A stretch of DNA of 64,000 bases. Source: Motacilla alba alba (taxonomy: Eukaryota; Chordata; Aves; Passeriformes; Motacillidae). Positions 38,418-50,900 of the stretch are shown in pieces. The stretch covers positions 13,264,149 to 13,328,148 of the forward strand of contig NC_052027.1 in the NCBI RefSeq assembly GCF_015832195.1. The letters run 5' to 3'. A model generated the notes under the pieces. That model was not told where the DNA came from. It was given only the letters and a program-made list of their open reading frames with translations, and did not search any database. Both the position numbers and the translations under genes were made by a program. Within the stretch, counting starts at the first letter, position 1. Every line of letters begins with the position of its first letter.

Positions 38418-41400
38418 GATGAAGGTAAATTAGGGCAGACGACTGCTTCTGTCAACACTGAGCAAACAGCATCTTTACGGTTTATGTGTGACTTAGAATT
38501 CAAGAATGCAGACTTTGTTTTTCATTGATGGGCTTGTTAAAGAAAATTCTTTGATAGTTCCAGAGGAAAAAGAAATTATATAGAAATGTGAAGAGATTAA
38601 AGCAAAGAAAGAACCTTGACATCAGACGGGAGCTTGTTTGATTAGGTCACTCTATAGACGAGAAATAATTAAAAATAAAGAAGACAGATGGAGGATGTCA
38701 GGTGCTTAAAACAACATCTCGATTCTACCCATGCTAGTGTTCACATGAGCCAAGACTTCAGGCTTCACAGATGTCAAACGTGTCTCTTGGCTGAGGGACT
38801 CAGCAGGATGAGGAGAGGCACCGCAGTTTGGTGTGAGCAGAATGGAGCTCGTACAAGTCTGACAGCAGCGAAGAACATTTGCTGCTGCTAACAAGCAGAG
38901 AAGGAGCTTTGCTGACCGTTCTGGGGCCGGCAGACAAGCTTGTCTCTAGTCTGGTTCCTTTTTGCTCCTCACCTGCTGCTGATTGCTCAGTCTGCCTGTG
39001 CATTAATGAAGTGGTTTTTTGCCTTAAGGAGCAACTTGTTGGGATCCCAGGGGAGCTGCTCCCGCCTGCCTGGTGGCTGCGGTGCCGTGCCAGCAGCCGG
39101 GCAGGTGGTGGCAGATCAAAAAGAAAAACTCCCACAGAGCTTCTGGGGATTTCCTCACTAATATGCTGATACATACATTAGCTGACTGACTGACACTGCC
39201 TAAATATTTGTCCTTTACTGCTATGTTTGGCCATGATTTTACAGCAACTTTGGTGGTTTGTGATTTAGCCCACTTTATGCATGAGCTGCTTTGACTTTTG
39301 CTTGCTGTCCATCGGCTAACCACCACTGCAGGATTACAGGGGTTGACATCAGGCCATTTCACCTGAGTTTTCTCTTTCTCAATGAGAAACAAATGAGTTT
39401 TCACCTCTCACCTGTGTGCTGCAGCCAGTAATAGAACTTTGACAGAAATGGACTTTGACAGAAACTAAGGAAATCTGCACTCATATTTACCTTGCACAAC
39501 ACTATATATTATTCCAGCAGAAAGGAGTTTTCAGTGTCTGCACATCTCTCCAGAAGGTTTAGCATGTTTGCTAAATTCCTACTGGACAGGCAAGCCTGGA
39601 AGTGACACAAATAAGCTGCTGTTTCCCAGCCAGTACCAGGTTCAGATACAGCCAGAGATGAGGGCTGCTCCATAAAAGACCATAAAAGCAACACTGTTGG
39701 AGGGAAACAAACCAAAAATATGTATCTTTTCACTGTTGTCACTCAAACACCTGATGCTTAACCAGGAAAGGCAGACAGGTACCACTGTTCAGGTGATCCT
39801 AGAAATACACATAATTTAAGTTTCTTCCCTAATCTCCATTTGTCCTTCTACATAAAAGGAAACAAGTAACTTCCTTTTTTTAAAGTAAACTCAATTGGAT
39901 CATGCATGGTGTTTAACTGGACTGATAAATACAGATGGTTTAGGAATTCAATTATATTTAAGTTCTTCTCTAATAAAGCTAGAACAGCTGGTTGCCAGAT
40001 CCTCAGAGTGCTTCAACTTTGTCAGGAGCATCCAGCATATTTTAAAACCATCTCTTGACCCTACAGAGGAGGTCAATGTTTCTCCTGGCAGCCCACTAGT
40101 TATTTTTTAAGTGTCTTGATTTTTTTTCTGTGGCGTAATGCAATTTTACTCATTATCACTACAGATGTCAGACCAAGACTAGCAAGATTACGGCAGTAGC
40201 TGGAGCATATGGTTGAGTCATATGAATAATAATCATAAATCCTTTTTGACATTGGCCCATTATTACATCCTGATCATGGTCCCCTTGGAATCTCTTGTTT
40301 GGTGTAATGTTTAAGTCATTATAAGGTATCTCTGGAGGTCTAGATTTATAGAGCTCTCTATTGGAGAAACACAGTATTAGCAGTATGTTTATACAAACAT
40401 AAAACACATGAATATTATATACCAATATATCTACATGTAGTGTTTATGGAGACGCACAGGAGAAGCAATTAACAATTGACAGTCACTAAAAGAAATGCTT
40501 CTGATGACATCTTAAAATCACATGCCTGAAGTAACTGTTAAAAAGAAAACAAAGTGTATGCGTATAAAGAAAAGCAGCCTCTTGCACTCCCCTCCCCAGA
40601 TGTGACAGGGATACCCTGAAACTGAGACTTTTTGATTAGGAAAGAGCCAATCTTGCCTGAGATACATAATGGCCAGTACAAACACTTGCAGGCTAAATAC
40701 AAAACAAATGTGTCAAGTGAGAATCTTCAGTAGCACCATTGACTTATACACGTTGGAAATTACTTCACTTTTGGTAAAGGCCATTTCCCCAGTTAGGGTG
40801 GATTTCTTTTGCCAATGCCCTCCACCCATCTGTGCCTTCTGTACTGGAAAGGCCCTGGTACTGAGCCGGTCTCAGTGGTGTTGAGGTGATGCCCAGCCTG
40901 CCTAGGGAGGTGCTCCCCCTTTGCTTTCCTTCCCACTGTCTCTCTTCCTCCCCCTTTGCCCCACTCTTTTTGCTGTTCTGTTTCTAAAGAAGAGGAATAT
41001 TTACAGGAAATTCATATTTTCCCAAAACTATTCAGCTTCATTGTACAGTGGGAAAAACTTCCCCTTTTTTCACCTACATCTCTATGCTGAGTGTACCAGC
41101 AGGCAGCTGGAGCACTTGTTTATTTTAGGCTGCCCCTCAAACACACGTTACACCAAGTTTTTATGCAGACTGGCAGTCTTCTCCATAAGAAACACCAGTG
41201 GCTAAAGCCCAGGCAGCTGTGGGTGCAGGTGCTGTGCTCAGCAGCACCTGCACCCATCCTGCACAGCCCAGGGAAGGGCTGCACAAATGGGCTGGGTCTG
41301 CTCTGCACACAGAGCCTGGTGAGGTGCTGGCCTCAGAAGTGGAGAGAGAGCCTACATCTTGATTTGAAAGGGTTTTAGTTGAAAGGACCCCATTTTTATT

Positions 41401-44400
41401 TCAAGTACAAAAGCAATAAACAGTATAAAATTAATCTAAACATAAAAATACAATAAAAGTAATTCTCCACGTCTGACCATCTGTCCTGACATCGACTGGA
41501 AGAGAAACCAACTTTGTACAGCTGTGGTCATTAAGCTCAACATGGCAAAGACCCGAAAGCTTAAAATTATTCAACTAATTTCTGTTGAAAAAGGCAGCCT
41601 TACTCTTGGATAAAGAGTAGGGGTGTTGTGGGTTTTATCTTTTTTCTTTTCTTTTTTTTTTTTTTTTGATTAATGGAATACTCATTATTACTGGGAATTG
41701 TTTTCCAAGAGTCAGCATGTTTCTTGCAAATAAGTGAAATATTTAGGCATTTGCCAATTAACAGGGCTTTTGGAAGTGCTTCCTATTTGAAGAAAAGAAG
41801 CAGATTGCAATCCACAGAAGTTATCCAAGAGGATACTCTAGACAGATGCACCAGAGATGACATCTGTCTTGTCATCAGTAAAAATGATACAGAGCATATT
41901 GCTAAGTTATTCAGCAATTTCCAAAGAATTCTCTTTAATGCACAATAAGAAACAGATCTTGGTTGTCTTTTCATGGATGTCAGACTTAAACAAAAACACA
42001 GAACGCACTTGCAAGCATGGGTGTGAAAGGGGACTTTCAAGTACAGACCTATTAACTGAAACATTCTGCTATAAGATATCAAAAGACTGCCTATTTGCCA
42101 CAAACTGCACAAAGTTATACTCATTTTTCTTAGTGGCAGTAAGTGGTTTTAATGCAAGTAATGGAATTTAAAACCAGAAAGTCCTTATTACAAGTCAGAG
42201 TGCCCTTTGTCCTTTGATAATGAACACCATATTAGTGTCTTGAAGAAAACCCAAAACCTTAAAATCGGATATGTTGTTTCAGCATTTAGAACTAAGTGAC
42301 CAAAACTTTACTACTGAAAGTTGATTGCATCTCCTTGCATACAGACAAAAATCTAAAACCAAGTTCCAAACTCTGAGTTCTGCCAGCAGTAAGAGTAAAA
42401 TGAAGACGGACAAACATATAATAAATTAGAAAAATATGCCAAAGAAGTGATTTTTTTTTTAATCATGTGTGATATTTTGCAGAAATCTATTAAATTTGCT
42501 ACATTAAAAAAAGATAATAGGGAAAGGAAGGGAGGGAAAGGTGAGGCCAGGCAAAGCAAGGGACTGTAATGCCTGAAATGCATCCAAGGGGCTGCTGGAA
42601 CTAAATGTGTTCCAATTTTGACTGCTCTCACCATAAAACTTACTTCTTTAAAAAATGAAAACAAAATCCTAAAATTAAAGAAAAATTGTTTCAGCAACAA
42701 ATGCTGATCAGGGAAATTCTATTTTGGCATTGGTAAAATTGATTATCATAGTAAAACAGGGTAGTATTTATTTATACATACTCTCTTGTAACTGAAATGT
42801 AAAGTTTAAAGCATATTTCCCGAGTAAACAAGTCCTGTGATACAGAAGAAGAATAAGATTAACAAATTTTCCTCCCCACCAAATTAATGGATAAGAGGTA
42901 CTCCTGAGATCAGAAACTTCAGTTAAATTATATCTCTGTTTGCAATCTGCTCACACATATGCTCTGCTCTGGACCATCCAGACAAACCCATCACTGTGGA
43001 GTTTCTTCTGGTAATGTAAAGTGTTGTCAGGTGGGGTTAGGATACACCCACTCTGAATGAAGGGAAACAAAAAGGTTTTAATCAGCCAAGTCCTTCTTCT
43101 CCTTAATTAAAAATGAACAGACCATACTTTATATATGATCAGTTTGCTATCACTGACATAATCCAAACTAGTGAGGAACCAAACTAGCTTATAACAGGAA
43201 AAACATTGTTAAATTATCAGTTAAAGACTGAGAACACCTTTTACAAGAGTACAATAAAGATATTGGGGAAAAAAGTCTTTTTGCCCCCAGAATTTTGATT
43301 TTTTGTAAAATGTCAAAAATGCTGTGGCTTATTACCGATCAGATGGAGTTGGCCTTTTGAATACTAAGCATTAAAGAACCTGGAAACTGTGAATACTGAT
43401 TAGCTTAAAAATGGAAAATGTGAATAGTGAGCAACTCAAACTAGTTTCAGATGAAAATTCTGAGGTAGAATTATTCATGAAAGTATATTCTCTTTTATTT
43501 TGTCTACTTCACTTCTAAATCAGGCAAGTAGAAGGCTGTTCATTCCATCTATTTCCAGATTATTGCAGTGCTGCAGCATCTCGCCAAATAGGAAAACTTC
43601 CCTTCAGTTCATTTTTACTGCTCTCCTGATTGAATTCATCCCCAAAGCTTCCACTGCCCAAAAAGCTGTGTACCAAAGGCTGCCAGAAGTGCACAGAGGG
43701 ATTGGAGTGGAGCTGAAATCCCACTGCAGCACACAAAACTGCCTTGCAGGGAGTGTTGCCATGGACTTTGCCACTTTTTTCTAAAGGACTAAAGTTGCTA
43801 AGGAGAAACTGAGTGATTTTGGGAACAAAATTCCATTTAATTGTGGTGAAATCTCATTTGAATGCTCCCTGGATTGTGTTTAAGTTTCCCATCAGCAATA
43901 CCCTGCTGTGGAAGATGACAGAGTTATGGGGAATAAATGTCACATTTCCCTCAGGTTATCTGTGTGACACTGGAATGAAGTCAAAGGAGGCTGCTGAGGC
44001 AGAAACACACACACAGACATGGGGACAAAAACATCTGGCTTGGGTAGTGGAAGCTCACCTGGTGCCCTGTGGGCTGGTCAGGTTATTACAGCAAAGAGCA
44101 CAAACTGCATCAGAGATGGATTGAATCCTTGCACCTTCCCAGCTCCAAGAGAGGAGAGCAGTGACAGAGGTGCAAGCAAAGGCAGGGACCCAGTGGAAGT
44201 GCAGGCAGGAGGCACAGGCTGGAGAGCAGCTCTCCCTGGTCGAGGGCAATGCTGGGGACACCTGCCTGCCCCACCAGGTCAGCGTCAAGCAGGAGAAAAG
44301 TCTCCTTTCTCTGGAGTCCTGCCCTGCAGGAAGATGCTGCTATGGTTAGAGGACATTCTCTCCAAGTCACTGCAACCAGTTGCTGCCATGGCTGTCAGAA

Positions 44401-45405
44401 GGAATAGTGCCTGGAGGTGAACCTTTTGCATAAAAGTGAATAATAAATTATGGGTGGCAATATGGGAAAAAAGGACATTTGAGGAAGTAGCAGGAAGCCA
44501 CGTTATTCCATCAGCTGTAACCCCAGCAACGAGGAGAGAATTGGATGCAGCTTGCCATTAATGACCAAAGCTCTTATGTATTTAACAAAATGATATTTAG
44601 GGGAAGATAACATTCTTCCACCACCATCTGGCTTGCTGAAAAGAATGTGTAAATCTCTGAAGATTTACAATTAAGAGATAAAGCAATGTTTATGGATGTC
44701 TGTGAATTAAAGAGTGTCTTTGATTCTTCTTGCAATACGATGCCATCTTGCCTTGACAAGATTTTTAAGTGGTTGTATAATTTTCAGTATTATTCTTAAT
44801 GGAGGATGTGTACAAGCTTCCTGAAGAGATTATAGTCTGTATAAGCAATGGACAATAATAGTGCCTGTAGGAACCAACATTTCTTTATAAGCAGTTGAAA
44901 TATTTATTGCTAATCAGCTCTATATGGCTTTATAGTAACTTGAAAGACAAGCCAGCTCTGCACAGACACCAGCAAGGGTATGAGACAGCTCTCTTGTCAT
45001 CAGCAAAATGATATACAGCAAACTATTGGATAATTCAACTAGAAATGCTCAGAGATCACCTTTACAAAATATGAAACAGAACCCTGAGTCTTTCTTTGAT
45101 GTCAAGGTTTTACAGAGCAACAATAATGTGCTCTGGATGAAGAGGGACATTGCTTTGATAAAATACATGATATTCAGTCCTACATACATTTTCAGCCTTG
45201 GAACACTGCATTCTCTTTACAAGACTATATTTTTTAGTGCTACAGACACTTCAGAAGAGCAAAAATGTGATGCATAATAAAGTTGTGACACACAGAAGAG
45301 TAGTAAAAGACTAGTCCATATTTCCTGGCCCCAGCCAACTGACAGGGTTAAAAAGGTTAATACCCTGACACAGGACACCAGCAGCTACTGTTATATGGGG
45401 AATTC
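38418..45405. other. No gene seen; noncoding sequence
   Basis: There is no reliable gene. GC-richer patches lie at 38860-39120, 41180-41340 and 44000-44400, each giving overlapping shadow ORFs of up to 133 codons with no recognisable domain. A T-rich run (16 T at 41652-41667) follows ttttctttttc. A (ctga)n-like word (gctgactgactgacac) sits near 39180. The perfect hairpin at 41220-41256 is listed separately. Confidence 0.5.
41220..41256. repeat. Perfect 15-bp hairpin with 7-base loop
   Basis: The left arm tgggtgcaggtgctg (41220-41234) and right arm cagcacctgcaccca (41242-41256) are exact reverse complements around the loop tgctcag. The stem is GC-rich and would fold very stably in RNA or as a cruciform. 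Complementarity outside the 15-bp stem is weak, so the structure is shorter than a typical microRNA precursor. Confidence 0.88.
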
Positions 45406-45423
45406 TTTTTTTTTTTTTTTTTT
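45406..45423 (+). repeat. Poly-T run, 18 bases
   Basis: Eighteen consecutive T residues follow gggaattc and precede gtgttac. No SINE or LINE body ending in this tract is recognisable on the complementary strand, so it is treated as a simple repeat and not as a retroelement tail. Confidence 0.9.
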
Positions 45424-45589
45424 GTGTTACTTGTCATAAGAAAAGGAAGAGAATATCTTTAAGCTCTTTAACTCAAGCCAAACATCTTCAAACAAACAAC
45501 TTAAAAAAATTCATATCTGAAGGAATTTTCATTTGTTTTCCTGTGTAGTTTAAAGCCCAGTGCTCACTGAAAAAAACAATCTTCTAAAG

Positions 45590-45604
45590 CAACTATAAGA
45601 AATT

Positions 45605-45653
<49 letters not shown>

Positions 45654-46060
45654 CTGTGTATATATATTTATATTATATACATTTTACATTATAGTAATAT
45701 GATGTAGTACTGACTGTCTTTTAATGAAATTTTAGCTAGTGGATTTGTTTTCATGCACATGACTGCTTGCATAGCCACTTTCTCTCCTTTTAAATTAAAA
45801 AAGGTCAAGAAATTAAAAAAAAATTGTTTAAATGTTTGGATTGAAATTTAAAAAATAGAATAAAAATACATATTTATATTTATGATTTAAATTTATATTT
45901 ATTATCTAAAAATATATATATTTATGATCTAGGTGCATAAATAATTTCAAAAATCTCGAGGGGACTTATATTTATATATTCATGAATACTCAAAATCAGA
46001 AAGTAGCTTTATAACTTACCTTTTTTCAATATTATATAATATTAACTTTGCATAAACTTT
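45590..46060. repeat. AT-rich low-complexity block with (TA)n microsatellite
   Basis: A perfect TA dinucleotide repeat spans 45609-45649 (41 bases). It continues into imperfect tatatattt/tatta sequence to about 45690. Further AT-rich, near-repetitive sequence with ttatatttatgat-type words covers about 45800-45990. (TA)n tracts are highly mutable and can extrude cruciforms. No gene is present. Confidence 0.92.
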
Positions 46061-46639
46061 GAAAAATCCTAGTTAGTGCAATCTGCCCCTTGTATGGAGT
46101 ATTCAGTGAATTTTTCACTGGAAGTTATGAGCATTTGGCTTCAGAGACACAGCATTTACAAGGATTCCTTTTCAAAGAAAAAATCCAGCCATTGGTCTGG
46201 TAATGATATAGTCTTTATCTCCAAAAACAGACTAAGAATATTTATGATTGAGGAAAAGACCTGCCTGTGTAAAAGAATGTTCAGTTTTTCTGTATTCACA
46301 TTTATAGGATGTTTTGCAAGACACACTGGAATATTTTATTGGAGCTGGAAATAGAGCTATCATAGCTGAGCTTGCTTAACCCATTCTCACTGCAGAAACA
46401 TTGTTATTGTACCTGTCCACAGAATTCAAGAAAGGGATTTTAAAATGTTGTTTACTCGTTTTTCATTTGGGGGTTTTATTTGCTTTTGTTTTGTTTTTAA
46501 TCAGTCTTAAAGCATCAGCATTATCTGAAGAAGAAACATTCACATTTTGACAGTATTTTACACAAGGAATTATAAACTTCTAATTGGGGTCCCTGTTTAC
46601 AAGGGAAAACCTTTTCTCTCTCATATGCTAAGGTGATAC
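46061..46639. other. No gene seen
   Basis: An unrecognised 92-codon ORF lies at 46076-46354. A T/G-rich stretch near 46440-46502 ends in tttttaatcag. No repeat family is identifiable. Confidence 0.5.
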
Positions 46640-46980
46640 GGATTTCTAACGTGTGTTCTTGCACCTATTTTACATTTAGTCGCAAACCTCCATATTATAC
46701 AGAGACCCTGTTGTGTGAGTAACAACACATTGTGTCGTACACAAACCTGGGATGATGCCTGCCAGGGTGCTCTGCAGCTCCCTGTGCATCCTCTGACTCT
46801 GACAGATCGTGGCTGGGAGGGTAATTGATCATCATGAGAATTATTGCTTCTTTCCCCAATAATAAACCAGCAATTGCTAATTATTATTTCATCCTCAATC
46901 ACGTTTCCATAAGGGACTGGGATAAATTCTCTAAGGAGTAGAATTATGAAGAATCCCATCTAAAATTGTGAAGAATTGCA
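46640..46980. other. Possible conserved regulatory segment upstream of the minisatellite
   Basis: This AT-rich sequence retains several CpGs (gatacgg, taacgtg, agtcgca, tgtcgta, gatcgtgg, tcacgtt) and contains homeobox-like words gtaattgatcatcatgag (46821-46838) and caattgctaattattatttc (46871-46890). A 112-codon minus-strand ORF (46621-46959) is unrecognised. The texture is typical of conserved noncoding elements near developmental genes, but conservation is inferred and not shown. Confidence 0.25.
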
Positions 46981-47101
46981 AAGAAAGCTCTCCTGGCAGG
47001 ACACAAAATAAACACTGGTGAGTTCCCGGCCTTCCTGGGGCAGGAGGCTCAGGGGAGCTGTGGGGTGAGGGCTGGGAGCCTGCGGGGAGCGGGACCCTCC
47101 G

Positions 47102-47727
47102 GCCGGCCCCAGTGGGATGAGCAGCTCCCAGAGCCGGGCTGGCCCAGCGGGATGAGCAGTTCCCAGAGCCGGGCTGCCCAGCGGGATGAGCTGTTCCCAG
47201 AGCCGGGCTGCCCAGCGGGATGAGCGGCTCCCAGAGCCGGGCTGGCCCAGCGGGATGAGCAGTTCCCAGAGCCGGGCTGCCCAGCGGGATGAGCGGCTCC
47301 CAGAGCCGGGCTGCCCAGCGGGATGAGCGGCTCCCAGAGCCGGGCTGCCCAGCGGGATGAGCGGCTCCCAGAGCCGGGCTGCCCAGCGGGATGAGCGGCT
47401 CCCAGAGCCGGGCTGCCCAGCGGGATGAGCTGTTCCCAGAGCCGGGCTGGCCCAGCGGGATGAGCTGTTCCCAGAGCCGGGCTGGCCAGAGGGATGAGCT
47501 GTTCCCAGAGCCGGGCTGCCCAGCGGGATGAGCTATTCCCAGAGCCGGGCTGCCCAGCGGGATGAGCTATTCCCAGAGCCGGACTGCCCAGAGGGATGAG
47601 CTATTCCCAGAGCTGGGCTGCCCAGCGGGATGAGCTATTCCCAGAGCCGGACTGCCCAGCGGGATGAGCTATTCCCAGAGCTGGGCTGCCCAGCGGGATG
47701 AGCAGCTCCCAGAGCCGGGCTGGCCCG
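47102..47727. repeat. GC-rich minisatellite, 18 units of 34-35 bp
   Basis: The core gggatgag occurs 18 times at a 34- or 35-base spacing. Each unit has the form gggatgag-c[ag/gg/tg/ta][c/t]tccca-gagccgggctg(g)cccagc. The 35-base units carry ggctggccc where the 34-base units carry ggctgccc. Variants are grouped: cggctccca in units 4 and 6-9, ctgttccca in 3 and 10-12, ctattccca in 13-17, cagttccca in 2 and 5, and cagctccca in the first and last units. The period is not a multiple of three, so the array is not coding. Each unit holds two CpGs, making this the most CpG-dense tract in the window. The array is bounded by ggaccctccggccggcc on the left and ggcccggggcagggg on the right. Confidence 0.97.
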
Positions 47728-47925
47728 GGGCAGGGGAGCCCTGTTTGCACAACACTGCATCTCAGCTAAGAAATCTGCCAAATCCAAGATCTCAGGGTCC
47801 ATGGCAAAGATAATCCTTAGACCAAATAAGCGAGCACGGCTAATTGAGATCGAACAATGCAGCATTATTCACTTCAAGTATAAATTATAAACATTGTCTA
47901 TTTATTCTGACTTGTACCTTCAGCA
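47728..47925. other. Possible conserved regulatory segment downstream of the minisatellite
   Basis: Directly after the array the sequence becomes AT-leaning with retained CpGs (aagcgagcacgg, gatcgaac). It has clustered factor-like words: gataatcc (OTX/PITX-like), gctaattgag (homeobox-like), gaacaatg and aacattgtc (SOX-like). On the minus strand a strong Kozak-type ATG (tttgccatggac, ATG at 47802-47800) opens a frame beginning MDPEILDLADFLAEMQ that runs into the minisatellite. The regulatory reading is preferred, but neither is proven. Confidence 0.25.
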
Positions 47926-50900
47926 TAGTTCAAGATACTGAGATCCTGGGAGCAGCTTCTGTGTGACTGAGCTAACTAGAGTACAGTCCTTGTTAATGAT
48001 GCGGAAACCAACCTGAACAAAAATCAAGAACTGCTTAAGCTTTAAGCTGACACTCCAGCCAAGCCAAATATTTTCAGCTATACGTAGCTACATTGCTGCT
48101 CTGATTGTTTTTTTTTTAATTTCCGTGCTACGTCTTTCTTTATCTGCAGGTCACCCAGCTCTCAGGCCAGGTTCCATTTTATGAGCAGAGGTGAAAGAGC
48201 AGGTTAGGTAGGAAGGTGTTTATCTGTTGTGCTCTCTGCCAGACACTTGGTTTCTGTTCCTGCTGCTCTTAATATTTGGTTCATCTTTGACTTCTTCTCT
48301 TCAATCTAATTTTAAAGTCACAGAGATCATAAATCTGAGATTGGACAGTTTTGGTAGGGAAAATACAGAATTAATTTTTTAAGGTTCACTTTTGGTGGTA
48401 GTCATTCAATAAAAATGTATTTCAAGTAACGGGCTGTTTTTATAAAATACAATTTTGGTTGTGTTTACTAGATGAAAGCAAGGAATATAAAGTACACAAA
48501 GCACATTTTCTTAAATAAAAGCAGCAGTAAATATTAAAAAAAAACTTGATCTAACAACAACTACTCACTATCTCCTCCAGTACCATAAGTTCATGGGGAT
48601 CTTATTTCCCAGGTCAATAAATTTTGCTTCTCTTGGGACTGAGGGACCCTATTATCTAAATTTTTTTGTGGATGGGAGAAGAAATGGTGCTTCTGCAGCC
48701 TTGCAAGCATCATCTTGATTTGGTAGGAGAGGAGGACAACAAACCCCTCTTCTAATGAGAGATTATGGGTATTCCATCTACCTGCTTTTGTCCAGTCTCT
48801 TTAACCCTAAAAGATCAAAAGAGAGAACTAGGGGAATGGGAAGTGGATTACCCCAGGACTGGTGGGAAGGACAAAGCTTCTGCATTAGTAGAAGAGGATT
48901 GTAAAAGTAGAAAACCGTAAAAAGGGTTTAAAAGCTGGCTTCCCCCTGCTTGCTGGAGTTTGGCACAGAAAAGACAGGAGTGGTAGAGAGAGATCTTTTA
49001 AAAACTATTTTTTATTTTATATCAGTTAAAAATAGTCCCTGTAAATTTTATAGTAAATTTTATTCAGATGAAAATCCCTAGCTCATTACCAATGCCTTTG
49101 GAATTAGTCACTGTCACAGCAAATTAGGAAAGGAAGGTGAGAGGGAGACTTACCCCATGCAGCTCGTGGGAGCACGACTGGCATGAGGAGCTCCATGCTT
49201 GGGAGACTAAGAAGCCAGTTCCAGAAACTGAATTTTTACTATGTCAAAGTGATCCTGTGTGTATGTATTTAAGAGCTAGGGAAGCCAAAGCAAGCAAATT
49301 GTAGAGTTAATGCAAAGGCAGACTTAAAGCAAGCAGCAATGTACCATTACAGCTATCCAGGCTCCCTGCAGATTATTGCCACACAGAGAAATTATGCCTT
49401 GTGGTTTCCTGACATGTTCTTTAGTGCATGATCAGGCTCCAAATGACTCTGGCCACATGATGTCAAAAGCAAACCTTTTAAAATACAGTGACCTGCAAAA
49501 GGCTCTTGGTCCCCAAGGAACCCACCAGTCCTGTGCATGCCTGGTGCACATGGGGAAATAGCAGCCCATACAGCATCTGCAGGGGCAGAGGCTCCCTCAG
49601 GTTTCCATCTCATGCTCTCCCTCTCCAGGTTTCCTTGTCTTGGAAGTCCTGAGCCCTGCACAGGCTGCTGTGAGCCCAGCTCATTCTGCTTGTGGTGAGG
49701 GAGAAGAAAGATTGCACAGGATGGTGACGTGGGCTTCCTCTCCTCTTGCTCCCAGTGTTCCTGGCATCCTCAGCAACACATCACACTGTTATTTAATGGA
49801 GTGGGGAAGAATATTTTTTACTATTTTTACCTCAACAGAAGGGTTTCATATTGGTCTTGTTTTATGGACTACTTGCAATAAAGAGTTGTGGGACACAAAA
49901 TGTCAGTGTAGGGCAGGAAGAGCCCTCACCTTGGCAGCAGGTGGAACTGAGCCTCTCCAGAGGCTGCTGGCAGGTGTTGCCAGCCACCCTCCTCCCAGAT
50001 GCTCATTCCAGAGCACCTGGGGAATGGTCCTGCCAGCCTCCCCTCCCCAGTGTGCCCACTGGGACATCCCAGCTCCCAGACACCTCTGGGAGAAGAGGGG
50101 GCATGCTGAAACTAATGGATTTGAGTTGCAATACTTTCCCCTTCCTTTCTGTGATAGATGTTGCCTTAGGGGCACATTTTGATCACACGTGCATTAGGGG
50201 GACATGAGAATGTAGTGCAGGAAAAGTAGAAAAGGATAGAGGTTGGGACATTATTGGCTCTTTCTGGCAGTGGTGCTTGCTCCATTTCCTCAACAGGTTC
50301 CTGCAGAAGGGCCTTGGTACTGGCTGTGCTCTCTGGGCACTGAGCTTTTTAAAGCAAGATTCTGGTATCTACCCATGTCCCAATACTGAGATCATCATGC
50401 AAATCTACATGTCATTAAAAAAGAAATAAAAAAAAGAAGAAAAAGCCCCAAACATTTGATTTCAGAAGTTCACAGATTCCCCAAGGCCCCATGTTTAACT
50501 TGCAGGGTTCTAAATTTTAGCTTTTTTATGGATCCTTAATAAAAGTGCAAATTACCCCTGAAAGTGGCAGATACTTCAGTGCTCAGAACATCTCCAGCCA
50601 GGGCCATTCTGCCTGAGAGGAGAGCAGGAGCCTGCACAAGCCTTCCAGTGCTACAAAATGAGAAAGAAGGACAAGGAAAGAGAGTACATAAACATATCAC
50701 CTCTAATATGCTGGGGCTGTTAAAAGAACTCTCATATAAAAGATAGAGAAAATACTATACTGTTATTCAATTGTTATTTTATATATAGATACACAATTGT
50801 TACAAAATTATTGCATTAAATTATTCTGGATTAGGTATTTCTGTATTTCACTTGTTACTGTCCAGTTAAAATGAGAAGAAAATTAATCCTGCAGAATGAA

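Noticed and set aside
47102..47727. CRISPR-like array of direct repeats
   Set aside because: Units are contiguous, with no unique spacers, and the setting is vertebrate with CR1 elements. It is a minisatellite.
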